Part shown: one piece after another, positions 34,895-46,790 of the stretch | How the letters are laid out: every line of letters starts with the position of its first letter | How positions within the stretch are numbered: position 1 is the first letter of the stretch | Origin: Pinus tabuliformis | Taxonomy: Eukaryota > Streptophyta > Pinopsida > Pinales > Pinaceae | Assembly: GCA_031772625.1 (NCBI GenBank) | Contig: CM062817.1 | Span: forward strand, 946,180,327 to 946,244,326 | Direction: 5' to 3' | DNA length: 64,000 nt | Program-made: the position numbers and the translations under genes | The notes under the pieces: model-generated | What the model saw: only the letters and a program-made list of their open reading frames with translations | The model's database searches: none | What the model was told of the DNA's origin: nothing

Positions 34895-37001
34895 TGATGA
34901 GCCCCAAAAATGGATAATTATATGGGCTCATTCAACCTCCTAATTCGACTTAATCCACCATTATCATTAGTTTATTGCATGTTTTTTATTATAATTATGC
35001 TAATAGAGTGAATTGGGTTAGTCGTTATGCCAACAAGTCTAATGTGTGCTTTGTGTAGCCTTTTTGGTCAATTTGGAGACAAAATCAAAGGTTTAAATGA
35101 GCACTTGGCAGCCGAATTCGTGGAGAGGATTTTTAGGAAGGTGTTCCCTTCATTTATGGGCCATTACCTCGAATTCTCCACCATCAACTCAGAGTTCAAG
35201 GGCCACCAAATCGATTATCACAAGGGCAGCCAAGCAAGTCAATTAGGACTGCTGTTAATTGCAAGTTTTGGGTAGCCGAGTCCCTCAAGTTTAGGAGGAT
35301 TGTTGGGGTTCTCAATTTGTATAAATAAGAGGGCTTAGGGCCTCATTTTAGTTAGTCATTTTGTAGTCATTTTTTAGTCATTTTATAGGCAGAAGTTAGC
35401 TAGTTTGTAGTTTGATTTTTAGGCAGTAGATTAGCTTTGATTTCAACACATTTTCAAGTTCTCCTTGTGGACAGTTTTTGGAATGTAACATTTCTTGCTC
35501 AATAAATATGAATCCAGATTTGCACCAGCTCTAAATCTCTCTTAGGAGGTTGTAGCTCTTGGGGTTGGGCCCATCTCAAGTGCCCAGTACCTCCTTTGTT
35601 TACTTTCATATGTCTTTGCTGCATTCTTAGAATAAAATCTGTTATTTAGATTAAAATATTGCTTCGTTACTTAGGTCATTTTTGCTGATTAAAATAGCTT
35701 TTCATATTCAGATTTAGTTGATAGGTTGTTAACAGGAAAAAGGCTCCAAAAAAGGTTCAACAAACACTTTTGGTTTCACCTCTTCCTTATTGGATTAGGG
35801 GCTGGAATTGAAGTAACCGTGTTGTCCCAAACAAAAACACTAGTTTGCTTTACCATGCAATCCTTAGTGTACTGTTTTCATTTGCAGAAGTTAGTTATGT
35901 GTTCAGATCTCTAAAATGTTTCATTGCATAGTTGATATACATGGTTCTCTTCCAAATAAAGCTATTTTTCATTCACTTTATTGTTAGATAGATTAGATTA
36001 GCTAGGACTTTGATTACTTGCAAGACTTTGTTGATTCAGTTGAATGTATACGGTGCAGAGAATCTCTACCACTCTTTCATCCACCTAAGCTTCATCAGAG
36101 CCATCTGCTCCATCTCCTAGCTAGGTTCCTTGTCTCGTATCTTTTCTCTTGCCCACGTAACCCTACCTTTTTGTGCAATCATTGTTTCAGCCTTCTTTGA
36201 GCCAATTTAGCCATCTACACCTTCTCACCACTCCATCCACCAGTCCCTGGGCTACTTCAGACCCCTATCCTACCTCCATATCCATTCATGCATCTTCCCT
36301 CACTCACCCATCCTCCAAAATCCAATTTTTAAAACATCCTGTAGAAATTCCTGAACATCCTGTAGAACCCCTGCAGACTTCCTGTAGAAGCTCACAAATG
36401 AGGTTTCTTGATAGCCAAACTTTTTGAAACTCTCTAGAATGGTGTTAGGGACTCCTTAAACCCTCTCTGAACCTTCCAAACCTCTTCCAAGCATTTCTCC
36501 TCCTTGATCCACCCCTGCACAGTCAAAGAACAACGAAAGCATATGCATGATGAAACTGACGACTTAATAAAAAATACAAAAATATGTTTTCTTCAGATAG
36601 AGGTAGTCTAGACACATGTATTTTACCTTCATAGAAGTAATGGCATCTCTTTTAGCAGTTTGCATTCTCTCCTTTACATCAGTAGTACTAGCTGGTAGAA
36701 TTAGGGTTTCCTAGGGTTTGCGTTTTCCTTTATTTTTTCAATCTCTTTTCGCAATTAGATTAGCTTCCTTCGAGTTAGCTTTCATCAATCAATTAAAAAT
36801 CTTATTCTAAGAGCTCATAGAAGTCGGCTTAAGCTCCTAGCGGACTTGTGCTAGCTGACCAAGTGACAGCTGGGGCAAGAGCTAGTACTGTTGCATACAG
36901 CACCATCGCTTCCAAGTTTGTTAAGAACTACCAGGTTGATAAAATTAAAGATGGGAGTCCCAAGAGTTGCAGCATTATTGTTGCAATACTGGAGCCCACC
37001 A
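34895..37001 (+). mobile_element. 3' LTR of the 27-37 kb element
   Basis: 2107 bp, pairing with 27191-29338. TATAAATA at 35320-35327. It ends GCCCACCA followed by the target duplication. Confidence 0.92.
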
Positions 37002-37927
37002 ACAATGAAAGCTACATTTCATCCATAAAGAAGGAATTGGGGAAAAGTTTTGAAATGACTGATTTGGGCTATGTTCATTACTATCTTATCATTGAAGTAA
37101 CCCAACATCCAAAGTCCATATTTCTTTCTCAAAAGAAATACATTGGAGATTTGTTAAATAGATTTGGCATGACATAGTGCATTCCTCTTACTACTCCAAT
37201 GGAATAAAACTTAAAGCTCACATCTATTGAAGGAAAGGAATTTGAGGATGCAACAAAGTATAGACAGCTTGTAGGAAGTCTCATCTACCTCACTACTACT
37301 AGACCATACATTTCATTTGCTGTTGGAATCCTCTCCAGGTTTATGCAAAAGCCTTGTGAGGGACATTGGTCTGCTGCAAAAGGCGTTCTAAGGTACTTGA
37401 AGGTAACTCAAGACCTTGGGATCAAGTATACACAGGTGGACAACTTCAGCTTGATTGGATACTCTGATTCAGACTTCAGTGGAGACAAAGGAACTGGCGT
37501 ATCTACTTCAGGATATGCTATGAGTCTTGGATCAGGAGCTGTCTCTTGGAGATCATGCAAACAATCAGTTCCAGCAGATTCCACAACAGAAGCAGAATAC
37601 ATGGCAGTAGCTGAACCAACGAAAGAAATTGTGTGGCTCAGGAAATTTCTTGAAGATTTGCAGGTAAAACAAGTACAATCAGCCCCACTCATGATTGACA
37701 ATACCTCTGCAATAAATTTGGCCAAGAACCCAAAGTTCCATGATCGAACGAAGCACATCAATACTAAATATCATCTGATTCGACATCATGTTGAGGCCAA
37801 AACAATTCATCTCCTTCATTGTTCCACAAATGAGCAAATTGCAGACATCTTCACCAAAGCACTTGGAAAGGAAATGCTTGAACGATTCAGAATGATGCTT
37901 GGACTCACCAACATCCCTTCAGATTAA
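37002..37927 (+). pseudogene. Copia pol, part 2: RT C-terminus and RNase H
   Basis: Continues the pol frame from 27190. The sequence after the inner element reads NNESYISSIKKEL, then DLGYVHYYLIIEV, a conserved RT thumb motif. RNase H starts near 37440 with IGYSDSDFSGD, then TTEAEYMAVAEPTKEIVWLR, MIDNTSAINLAKNP, HINTKYHLIRHHV and EQIADIFTKAL. Two stops (37175-37177, 37205-37207) precede a 194-codon open stretch. The natural end is TAA at 37925-37927, immediately before the polypurine tract. Confidence 0.93.
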
Positions 37928-37935
37928 GGGGGGAA
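37926..37935 (+). promoter_or_regulatory. Copia polypurine tract
   Basis: AAGGGGGGAA overlaps the pol stop codon and touches the 3' LTR. Confidence 0.88.
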
Positions 37936-38112
37936 TGTTGACACCTAATCTTCATGATTGGGTGAATTTTATGTAAATAATTAAATTAAGAATGTGAACA
38001 GTCATCGGGAGATGAACTGAACAGTCAATCCCTATTGTATATAACAATAACCTACCTATGGAATAACACGAATCAATTTTACTTCCTATTGGAGTTACTA
38101 CCTGGCCTGACA
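37936..38112 (+). mobile_element. Copia 3' LTR
   Basis: 177 bp, same ends as the 5' LTR, followed by ACTCT. Confidence 0.95.
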
Positions 38113-38117
38113 ACTCT

Positions 38118-38268
38118 TCCTTTGATACTCATGGATTCCTGTTCTCCTGCGCCGCAAACTCATGAATCTTTTTTTCCAACCACTCTTTAATTTCTTTATT
38201 TTTCGGATTCTAGTGACACAACATCAGACATCTCTTATACAGATCCCGATCTCAGCAACGAAACCATT
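38118..38268 (-). other. Gypsy primer site and start of gag
   Basis: Minus strand. Two bases after the 5' LTR is TGGTTTCGTTGCTGAGATC (38266-38248), a likely primer-binding site. The gag N-terminus (EIKEWLEKKIHEFAAQ) follows and joins 22428 in frame. Confidence 0.65.
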
Positions 38269-39142
38269 TGTTGTCTTGTTGGGGCCTGACCCAGGTTCAG
38301 AGGTGATTTAGCCAAACAAATCCCAGTACTACTGGCCCTTTCAGCAACAGTCCACGAAGCGTGGACTGAGGTCTCACCCGAAGTAGTATGGGAGGGTGCT
38401 AGAACCAGGTTTCCGCACGCTCGAGATGATTGATGAGTTCAAGTGGTCCACGGTTCGACCTTGCGTTCAAATTGCTACACGGACTTTCCTGTACACTGCA
38501 ACCTGAGATACTTCGTTTGCATAGCCCTACTCTAGGGCCGAACGCTGTTATTACCCAAGTCCTTATTGATTTTCCAATGTTAGTTGATTATCTTAGTCTA
38601 CTTGCATGCTTTAAGTTATACTTAACAATATAAACCATTCATACAAGTGCGCGCATTAAATAGATAATATATTTGGAATTTATATCAAACATGCAATAAC
38701 CCACGAAGAGATACACAAATTAAGGTAAAACTTCTTAATTTCTTCCTCAGTTACAGACTCAAATCCACCCTACGCACTCAACTGCAGGGGTCCATGCACT
38801 CAGCTGTAGACTACTAGGCCTCTGTGCACTCAGTTGTAAAGCCTTCTCCTACCCTACGACCAAAAAACACTAAGATACTTAGATTCTTTCTTCTCTCTAC
38901 TTCTTTGCTATGCCATTAGTTTTATTTTACACTTAGAGCCTCACTCTATTTATACTCTCCCATGGTCCACGGACCATGTGTAGGCCGACATTATATTACA
39001 AGAGTAGGGTAGACAACCCTGTGACTCTATCGTACATTTTGCGCTTCGTGCCCATAATTCACAGAGACTTTACAACAATATCGGGTCAAAACTTGGGCTT
39101 TGAGCCCCAAAACTTGCCTTAGGGGGGATTCCATGCCCAACA
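38269..39142 (-). mobile_element. Gypsy 5' LTR
   Basis: 874 bp, plus-strand TGTTGTCTTGTTGGGG to GCCCAACA. TATA box 38946-38954 on the minus strand beside the palindrome near 38959-38979. Confidence 0.88.
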
Positions 39143-41202
39143 CTTTTTGTCCATGTTTTTTGAATTTTGAAGCTGTGTAACCCTAGAGAAGGTAATCAAG
39201 GAGTGAGTCATGATAAACAGGGATAGGAGAGGGGAGATGAGCTTATGCGATGTAGAATGGAATTTCTATGATATGAGAGTGAGAAGGAGGGTATTTTTCT
39301 TTCATAGGGACTATTTAGTAAATATGGTTTTAGGATTTTGTTTGAGGGAATTAGGGATATGGAATAGGTGGAGGGATATGTTTAAGGGAATTATGGTTCA
39401 AGGAATAGGTGGAAGGATGTGTTTGAAAAAATTGGGGTTTAGGGAATAAGTGGAGGGATTTCAAGGCAATCTAGGGTTTGACCTTTGAAATAGCAAACTA
39501 ACTTCAAAATGATGAATTGAATGCCAAGATGATAGGTCAGAGATTACACTTACTTGTTTATAAGATATAGAAGGCAAAAAACACGTTTTGGATGGTCGAT
39601 AGGATGTTTTGGCACTTGTTGGCCCTATGCGCAGCGCCACCTACAGGTGCGTAGCGCCGTTCAAATTTGCAAGGGTGAAACTACCTTATGCGCAGTGCTC
39701 CACTCCTATGTGTAGCACTCCAGCCTTTATGCATAGTGCTCTGTCTCATATGCGCAACTCCCTCTCTCCTATGCGTAGCGCCTCTGTCTCCTATGCACAG
39801 CGCCTCCATCTCCTATGCGCGGCACCTCTTCTTTGCTTAGCCACCAATTGGCCTCAATTCCCTTCTCTCCTTCAAGGCTCTTCTTTCTCTTTGTCAAGTG
39901 AAAGTGATGAATTTGGAAAAGGAATTTGACATCTTTTATAGAAGTTGATTTTGATTTTTCTTTAAAGAAAACCCACTTTCTAATGTTTTGGAACTTTTTC
40001 TTTGTCTTGACATCTTTGTTTAATGCTTCTCCGTCTTTGTCTATTTTCAGGTGTATGATGCTTGGATTGAACTGATTTCTTCAATGGTTTCATTTTCTTA
40101 CAGCAAGGAGAAACATTTGGGGCATCTGGGAACACTTATTACACAAAATGGATTGAATTACATCAAAATAATATAAATCAACTCAAAATACTCTATTTTC
40201 ATCTCAAAAACATGTTTTTGAGATTAAAATTACATTTGTGACAAAATATCTTTGTATAATCACCATGATTTACTGGCAATCACTCTTTGTTTATTGGCCA
40301 TCCTCATACCTTTTCTTCCCTTTATTTACATTTGAAATCATGCTTTTGACCTTGGAATGAACCCTAAAACATACCTAATGGAAATACCTTGGAAATGAAC
40401 CCTAACACCTAATACAAAAACCACTGCCTTGACACCTAAAGTAACATATTTGAAACCTCAACTGAATACAACATGGAGATGGGTCAGCAAATGTACCTCA
40501 TGAGGGAAGATTTTATTTTATAAGAAGAAAACAACCATCAATGGACCATTTTGACATGTCCTAATGGAATGATCCAAAAACTTTGTATAAGACACCTAAA
40601 ATGAAAATGCAAAGAGTAGATTTGATCCCTAATGGAAGTATGCATATACTGACACTAACATTGGCCTTATTGGAGATGGCATCTCCTTGGAGCTATCAAG
40701 AACACTGTAGACCAAGTGCCTAACTATGTGGGCCAATATGGGCAAAAAATTAAATTGAAATGCATGACTAAACACTAACAACTTCAAATGACAACTGACT
40801 CGAAACTGACTGAAAAAATGACTCAAGACTTACTTAATTGAAACAAGTAATTACAAAACTTATTAGTGACAGTAGACCATCAAAATTTGAGGGCTTCAAA
40901 TATTGATGACAACCACCTGCCTACTGAAGAAATATGTACAATCATGTGAAGTGGACCTTCGAATGTAACCAATCCAATAGATGGCTACTCATTGAAATTT
41001 TTCTCTCACTTTCCCCGAGCAGGCAGAACGATGTACATGTAGGCAGCTTACAATAAAAACTAAAACCAAGGCTTATGCTAACAAACCAAACAACATTCAT
41101 CTTCTCCAATGCTTGCAAAAGAATGCCGAAGGGATCTTGAAAATCTTGAAGCACTAGCTTGTCTTCAGATTTAGTAGCAAAAATACAAGTACTCCCTTCA
41201 TT
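39143..41202 (-). other. Family Z interior between Gag and second ORF
   Basis: Noncoding. 39155-40650 matches 55552-57005 closely. It holds a tandem repeat of about 42 bp (GGAATAGGTGGAGGGATGTG, about 39335-39460, three copies) and an array of CCTATGCGCAGCGCC-like units (39620-39835). The first codons of the second ORF lie at 39154-39143. Homology to the second Z copy stops at about 40650. Confidence 0.7.
39620..39835. repeat. TATGCGCAGCGCC minisatellite
   Basis: Roughly ten degenerate units of 15-25 bp with core CCTATGCGCAGCGCC, GC-rich in an AT-rich setting. The homologous array is at 56015-56225. Confidence 0.8.
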
Positions 41203-42636
41203 CTAATTTGAAAGAACAATTGGTTGCTGATTGATAGGAAGGCATAGAAAAGTATAAGATTCTGCTATCTGAGTGTTGGCTGTAAATTCCTTGAGCATGA
41301 GAAATTTTGTCTCGATTTCTGGCATACTTTCTCTCTCGAGCTCATAATCCTCAATTTCATAGTATAATTCATTATTAAATAGAAAACATTCTTCAAGATT
41401 ATCAAACATGACAGCCCTGTCATCTTCATGAAAGAAAACAATATCTGCTCACTAATATATAAATCTAATTTCAAGACTATCCTCATTTTCAAAAGTGGAA
41501 GAAGCTTCACTAACACCTTCTTGACGATGTGAACACTGCAAACTTGCATTAGCTTGGGCTCTAACATGACCTTTCAGGAGTTGATCTATCTCATCTTCAG
41601 ACAGAGGATATAGTACTCTTTGTTTTCTTTTGCTTAAAAAATAATTGTCTTCTTTTCCTCCAAAAGTTTGAGAAGGATGTTGAATATCTTCATTAATTTC
41701 AAGCAAAGGAGTATATAAATTTTCATCAGACTACTGTATCATTTCATGTGATTCATGTTGACTATTAGGATGCAAAATTCCTTCATCTTCAAGCAAAGAG
41801 GAAGCTACTGTATGCTGACTATGATCTTGTGTACCAAAGTGACTGGCTCTTTGAGACTGTTGTTGAAGGGAAAGATCAGAGAAGGCTTCAGTGGTTTCTT
41901 CACCATCATCATCTGAATCTAGATCTAAAATAGCCAACTTGACTTTATCACAATCTGAAATTGGGACTTGATTTTCCTGCATACTGTCTTGTACTATGAG
42001 CAGATCTTAAAGAAGACCCTCTCTTTCATCATTTTCAATTGTACTAAGAACTTGAACCTGCTACAAATTTTCCTGAGCATCTTTATAAGTATCCTCTAAG
42101 CTCTCTTTATGCGGCTGAAATGGATTTTCATACAAGGCTTCCATGATCTCATTGTCCATGAAGTCATCATCTTCATAAAATATCTCAAGATTTTCAATAA
42201 AACTATAAACATGTTTACAACAGTTCTGAACTAATATTAAGGTTGGAAAAGATTCTTTATACCTTTCAAAGAACATGGTATGAGAATCCTTTAAATAGTA
42301 AATACAAGCAGGTGACAAACTTTCATACCATGATCAAGCTTCACCTTCCATAGTGGCCATGAATATCTTCATCAAATAGTCTTTAGGAAAACCAACCTTC
42401 AACTTGAGAGTATGCACGTGAAATCTAACTAGATGTAAAGTAGCATCATTCCTATCATCATCTTTAAACATAGGCAAATTCCTTTGCTAATCTACCTTAG
42501 GAATTTTATTTGGGAAACCTGGAATAGGATCTCGGCTGATGGGAGCATACCTTTGATCAAAGGTATCAATTTTTATAACAATGAATTCGCCAAGAAATTC
42601 TTCAGGCTACTCATTCTTGAAGAATGGAGTCGCCAT
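41203..42636 (-). pseudogene. Family Z Gag-like protein, several stops
   Basis: One minus-strand frame from ATG 42636-42634 (MATPFFKNE) to 41203, about 478 codons with stops. The N-terminal third is a Retrotran_gag-type capsid domain: ATLHLVRFHVHTLKLKVGF, YLMKIFMATMEGEA, SWYESLSPACIYYLKD, MFFERYKESFPTL and QNCCKHVYSFIENLE. The rest is acidic and Ser/Gln-rich (DLDSDDDGEETTEAFSDLSL), with PLSEDEIDQLLKG. No zinc knuckle, protease or RT follows, so this family looks non-autonomous. It lies 150 bases after the primer site. Confidence 0.75.
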
Positions 42637-42783
42637 AAAAACTTTGAACCTTGGGATTTTTTGACACTGGAGTCACTAGGTGAATCATTTTATACTTCAC
42701 ATGCATCTAACCATTGTTCACAATCAACAATAAGATCTGAACTTTGATGATATTTCCCGTGGAATACGAAACCTTTCACTCGT

Positions 42784-42801
42784 TCCCCAGTATGGTCGCC
42801 A
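42784..42801 (-). promoter_or_regulatory. Family Z primer-binding site
   Basis: TGGCGACCATACTGGGGA on the minus strand, three bases from LTR B1. It resembles the TGGCGAC-NN-GGGGA class of plant Ty3 elements and the site in element D. Confidence 0.75.
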
Positions 42802-42804
42802 CTA

Positions 42805-43502
42805 TGTTATCACCTGGATTAAACCTTAGGTTGAAAGAAGGCAATGCTAGGGTAACCACAAACCACACTTAGCCAAGTAGCTAGCCCTACTAGGCTAGGA
42901 GAGGGCTCTCTTTGTAAAGATCTCAGTCAAGATGACTGGATCAAGAAAATGAAATAAGGCTAGGTATAGTAGCAAAAGGTTTGATTTGATTTTGAAGGGT
43001 TTTTCTAGATCAGGAGGAGTCAGATAGTTAGGGCAAGGAAATTAGGTCAAAATTCTAGGGTTTTGATGGGTGAAGTGATTCAAAGATAAATGAGGAGCTT
43101 GAAATAGCATGTGAGAAACATGGATTCTTCCTAAACTGAAGAAAACATAGACTATGAATATTTTCCCAAACCAGAGCATAAATATTATGGGCTCTGCCTA
43201 TCAACTTGAAAACATCCACTTAAAGAGCATGAAATGATGAAATGGAGTCAACAATACATTTTAACACATGAAAGCATAAGAAAAGTTGAATTGAACATCA
43301 TACCACATGGATCCTAAAGAAATAGCTGCAAATTTTCATTAATCTCATGCTAAAACTGATACGAAATGATGTCTACTCAAAGCATAAGCATCCAGCTGAG
43401 TCTAACCCTTTACAATGAGAAAGAAGAAGAAGATATAGAAATTGATTCAATCTCCTCCCATCCTAAGGGGTTTAATTCCTAAGGATGAGGAACTAATCCA
43501 TA
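42805..43502 (-). mobile_element. Family Z LTR, copy B1 (5' LTR of Z1)
   Basis: About 698 bp beside the primer site. It lacks about 40 bases present in A and C. Its outer end reads AATCCATAAAAAACT where C has AATCCATCAAAAACT, so it appears to run into a few bases of element interior before spacer X. Confidence 0.72.
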
Positions 43503-43641
43503 AAAAACTACCATAAACACATAATTGTTAGTGCATAAATAAATATATCAATATACTAGTTACCTTACCTTGTTGTACCCAACACACTGACATGTAACTG
43601 AACTCATACCTACATCATATCTCAATGGCCTCCATTCCCTT
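43503..43641. repeat. Spacer X, copy 2, ending in CCCTT
   Basis: Same spacer as at 11755 and 52311, between LTR copies B1 and B2. Confidence 0.75.
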
Positions 43642-43800
43642 TGTTATCACCTATATTGAACCTCAGGTTGAAAGAAGGCAATGCTAGGGTAACCACAAAC
43701 CACACTTAGCCAAGTAGCTAGCCCTACTAGGTGAGGATAAGGCTCTCTCCATAAGGATCTCAGTCAAGATGACTGGATCAAGAAAATGATATAAGGCTAG

Positions 43801-44859
43801 TGTTGTGGGGAAAAATGCCTATGCAGGACGATCCTATCCACCTAAGGTGTGACAGTGCCTTAGCAACAAACAGAGACAGCTATTCTAGTATTCTTCCTTT
43901 ATGAATTAAGAATGAAGAGAGATGGATGGACTAACCGGTGTCTTCTGTTTGTCCCTCGATCCGGTTCCTCTTCTCTTTGGGAGTTCCCAGCTACCTGCCT
44001 TCTCGCTCGCCCAGCTTCAAGAGGTTTCTGCAAGATCACAAGAAGAGAACACTACACAAAGACATAGATTCATATTCATAACTAGTTCAGGATTAGAAAT
44101 AAACTAAACATACTAATGCAATCATACATCAAAGATACATCAGTATATAGGAGAAACCAAGATAGCTTTATTGATGAATAACAAGGTTCAGGAAGAGATA
44201 CAACCCAGAGGGCTCCAATCCAGCATCTCCTTCCCAGCAAATGGAATTCCTATCTTCACCCCCTTCAAAGCATTAAGCACCCAATGATTCCAATCTCAAA
44301 CCAACAGCAATTCTTTGCAATAACAAAATTCCAGCCTCTAGATCTCATGGAGGAGAGATCCATATATAGATGTTTGGAGAGAGGATGAGTCAGCTTGAGA
44401 TCTGACTAGTGTCCTCTCCCTTTGTCAGTTCTTGATTCCACTTGGGGGTTCTTGCTTCCACTTGGAGATTAGGAACCTCTTACTCCTCACCAGTCGAATT
44501 CACTGAGGCAAGTTTCATTGAGGAAGATTCTGGAAGCTTCCTGGGTCTTGACACCTTTTGGAATGAACTTGCCATTTGGCAATTCTCGCTCAACGCACCC
44601 TGGTAGTGCTTCTACCTGCGTTGCAGTGCAGGTAGCCAGTGTTGGCTTTGACATTCAACGCAGACAGCTAGTGGAGCCATTGAATTGATCCTGAATTGAC
44701 TTGTTTTTGAGCAGTTTCTGGTGGAGAACTTCTGTGAATTATTGTGGTTTGTTAGCCTTGTTCCTCTAGGGGTAGGAACAACATGTTTAGGGACTTTGGA
44801 TCCCTTAGATTATGGACATTTCATGCTCAATGCTGTAAGGCACAAAAATGTCTATAACA
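43801..44859 (-). mobile_element. Element D 3' LTR
   Basis: 1059 bp. Minus-strand TATA-like CTATATATGG at about 44361-44370. Next to it, at 44860-44872, is GTTGCCCCCTAAA, the reverse complement of the polypurine tract. Confidence 0.93.
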
Positions 44860-44872
44860 GTTGCCCCCTAAA

Positions 44873-46006
44873 GTATGAGGCCGTTTATCGGGTGAAATGC
44901 TTTATCAGGAGGATCCGAAGTTCATCCAATGCTGGGAGGAGACCTGTAATAAGATACAATACAATACATTATTTTTCATACTGCTTTCATGATCTAGCTG
45001 AGGCGGGCATTCCCATGCTCAGCTTTATAAATTCATTTTTCTGTACATAGAACAGACAATCGTCTGATGGTAGACTGATAATTTTGATGAAATTATCATC
45101 CTTTGGGTAGGATGATTATCTGCTGCAATGATGTACATGTCAATGTCTTTATCTTTCCTGAATATATATCACAGCCCGGATGGATGAAACTAGATCCGGG
45201 GTCTTCAAACTCGTTCGATCTTCACTCTAAGTACAAGTCGGTCCATGTGAGAAATGTTTTGAAGTCGAACATGGAAAGACATCGCTTGATTACCGGTCAA
45301 TGAGGTAAACCGTTAACAAGCGCGAGAGGAATCACCGATAATGATAATGACCCTCAAGGTACTGCAGTACAATTCACGTGGTGTGAATAAAGGACTTGGC
45401 GTCGAACACCACACAAAATCTTTCGGTCGAAGGTCATTGATGTATACCTCTCGCCGGAAGTGAGAAACTTGCCATTGAGGCATGCAAGCTTCAAAGTACT
45501 GAAGGGGTTGTTCCTAGATCAACTTCTTGGATAATGAGCTGATGTCGACAAGAAGCGATCTGTCAAAGGAGGGCCTTAATGAATCCCACATCAGTGACAT
45601 AGAACGGAGCTAATGATTTTGATGGAGGTGAAAACGATCTGTGACATATGATTCAGGGTGGCGGTCATGAAAGGATGAAAGATAATGTACGGCAGTGGAT
45701 GGGACACGGTTGACTTTTCTGAACGACTCTTGAACATATGGCGACACTGATGCGATGGATCGGTAGCATTACCCCAAATATGGATGGTATGGCGAGACCA
45801 TGGATGTGACCGGTGAATGAAACAACCCAACCCGATTGTGGTACGGAGGAAAAGTGTCATGTTCAAGAGCGACTTGCTACCATCAAAGTTTTCTTGAGTT
45901 TCTCCCAATTTTTCCCCAGTCATTGCTGACTAGTACCTCTTTATTTTTGTCAAGCTTGAGGAGGATAACATATGCTTGTTCTATAACCTGCCCTTCGGGC
46001 AAGCCC
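44873..46006 (-). other. Element D 3' noncoding interior
   Basis: No convincing ORF. The outer part (about 44860-45030) matches 63434-63610, including the purine tract and a GCAGGCATACCCATGCTC-like phrase. Confidence 0.6.
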
Positions 46007-46790
46007 ATCGCTATGTTTTAACGAGGCTAGCGATAGTGAAACTCGTTCTCGTCTAAAGACAAGTTTGTCGCTATTTAATGATTTTAACGAGTCTAACGAC
46101 AAAGATAACTCGGTCCTTTTCATTTTTAGAGAGTCTGAAAAGGTACATAAAGTTAACTCCAAAAGTCCTTTTTTGTCATCTAATCCCTTAAGTCCGAAAA
46201 AGTATAAAACAATACAGAAGGGATGAGTTTTCGATAGTTTTAACGAGCCGAACAAAACAAGCACTCGATCTTTTTGTGCAATAATCCCTCAGGTCCAAAA
46301 ATATTAAAATCTAGAGGAGGGATAGCACTTCCTGTCCCTTTAACGAGTTGGAAGGCCAATGACTCGGCAATCTTTTCATATTTTACGAGTCAGATGAAAA
46401 GAGCTTAAAGAAGACTCGTCTTTTGAGGAACGAGTGATAAAACAGGTTAGCAGCTAATTCCAGGTACAGGTTGGAATTTTCCAATCACGGCAGTGTCACA
46501 AGGATGGCTAGTGAAATCACTCTTCGCAGCTGTTCCTCAAAATGGGTAAACAAACATATGGAGGTGAACGATCGGCCAATGGAAAAGTGGAGGTGACGGT
46601 GCAAACATGACCAAGGCTTTAATGGCTGATGATATTACATTCATAGTGGTTATTTACCGGGTAGTTCATTTTTTAACGAGCTTAAATGCGGGTGGAAACA
46701 TTTGCTCGATCTTATGTTTATTTTTTAACGAGCATGAACTATGCGCTAAAACTGCTCGGATCTTGCGTTTATTTTTTAACGAGCATGAAC
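46007..46790 (-). repeat. Hairpin array in element D, downstream of gag-pro
   Basis: About a dozen hairpins: 46007-46034 (ATCGCTA/TAGCGAT), 46064-46103 (TTTGTCG/CGACAAA), 46115-46143 (CCTTTTCA/TGAAAAGG), 46168-46202, 46228-46257, 46271-46301 (TTTTTG/CAAAAA), 46328-46354 (CTTCC/GGAAG), 46371-46402 (TCTTTTCAT/ATGAAAAGA), 46414-46435 (ACTCGT/ACGAGT), 46667-46688, 46716-46739 and 46767-46790. On the transcript strand, loops are mostly of the GACTCGTTAAAA type. Two (46168, 46271) are of a GGACYTGAGGGATTA type. Stems differ, loops are kept. Confidence 0.8.

Larger units (their letters stand above)
27191..37001 (+). mobile_element. Non-autonomous gypsy-like LTR element (LARD type)
   Basis: LTRs of 2148 bp (27191-29338) and 2107 bp (34895-37001), both starting TGATGAGCYCC and ending GCCCACCA. 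Perfect duplication ACAAT (27186-27190, 37002-37006) inside the Copia RT. The primer site TGGCGCCGTTGCCGGGGA is the type common in plant Athila/Tat Ty3 elements. The interior of 5.6 kb carries a decayed gag but no protease, RT or integrase. It would depend on enzymes from a related element. In the first 310 bases the LTRs differ at about 12 sites (about 4%). Confidence 0.95.
22429..38112 (+). mobile_element. Ty1/copia retrotransposon, full length, nested
   Basis: LTRs of 177 bp each (22429-22605 and 37936-38112) begin TGTTGACACC and end GGCCTGACA. Target duplication ACTCT is perfect (22424-22428, 38113-38117). The order gag, protease, integrase, RT, RNase H is Copia type. Net length without the inner element is about 5.9 kb. 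About ten differences between the LTRs give about 5.6%. It is inactive, with gag frameshifts and about nine pol stops. Confidence 0.96.
14970..39142 (-). mobile_element. Ty3/gypsy LTR retrotransposon with nested insertions
   Basis: Full-length minus-strand element with LTRs 38269-39142 (5') and 14970-15851 (3'). It has gag with zinc knuckles, then protease, RT, RNase H and integrase in Ty3 order. Target duplication is CTCTT at 14965-14969 against CTTTT at 39143-39147. The uninterrupted homologue at 55.54 kb shows a single CCTCTTTATCCAT there, which confirms the insertion point within the Z second ORF. Net length after removing the nested Copia is about 8.5 kb. LTRs differ by roughly 15% in the part I compared, making it the oldest of the three nested insertions. 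Confidence 0.9.
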
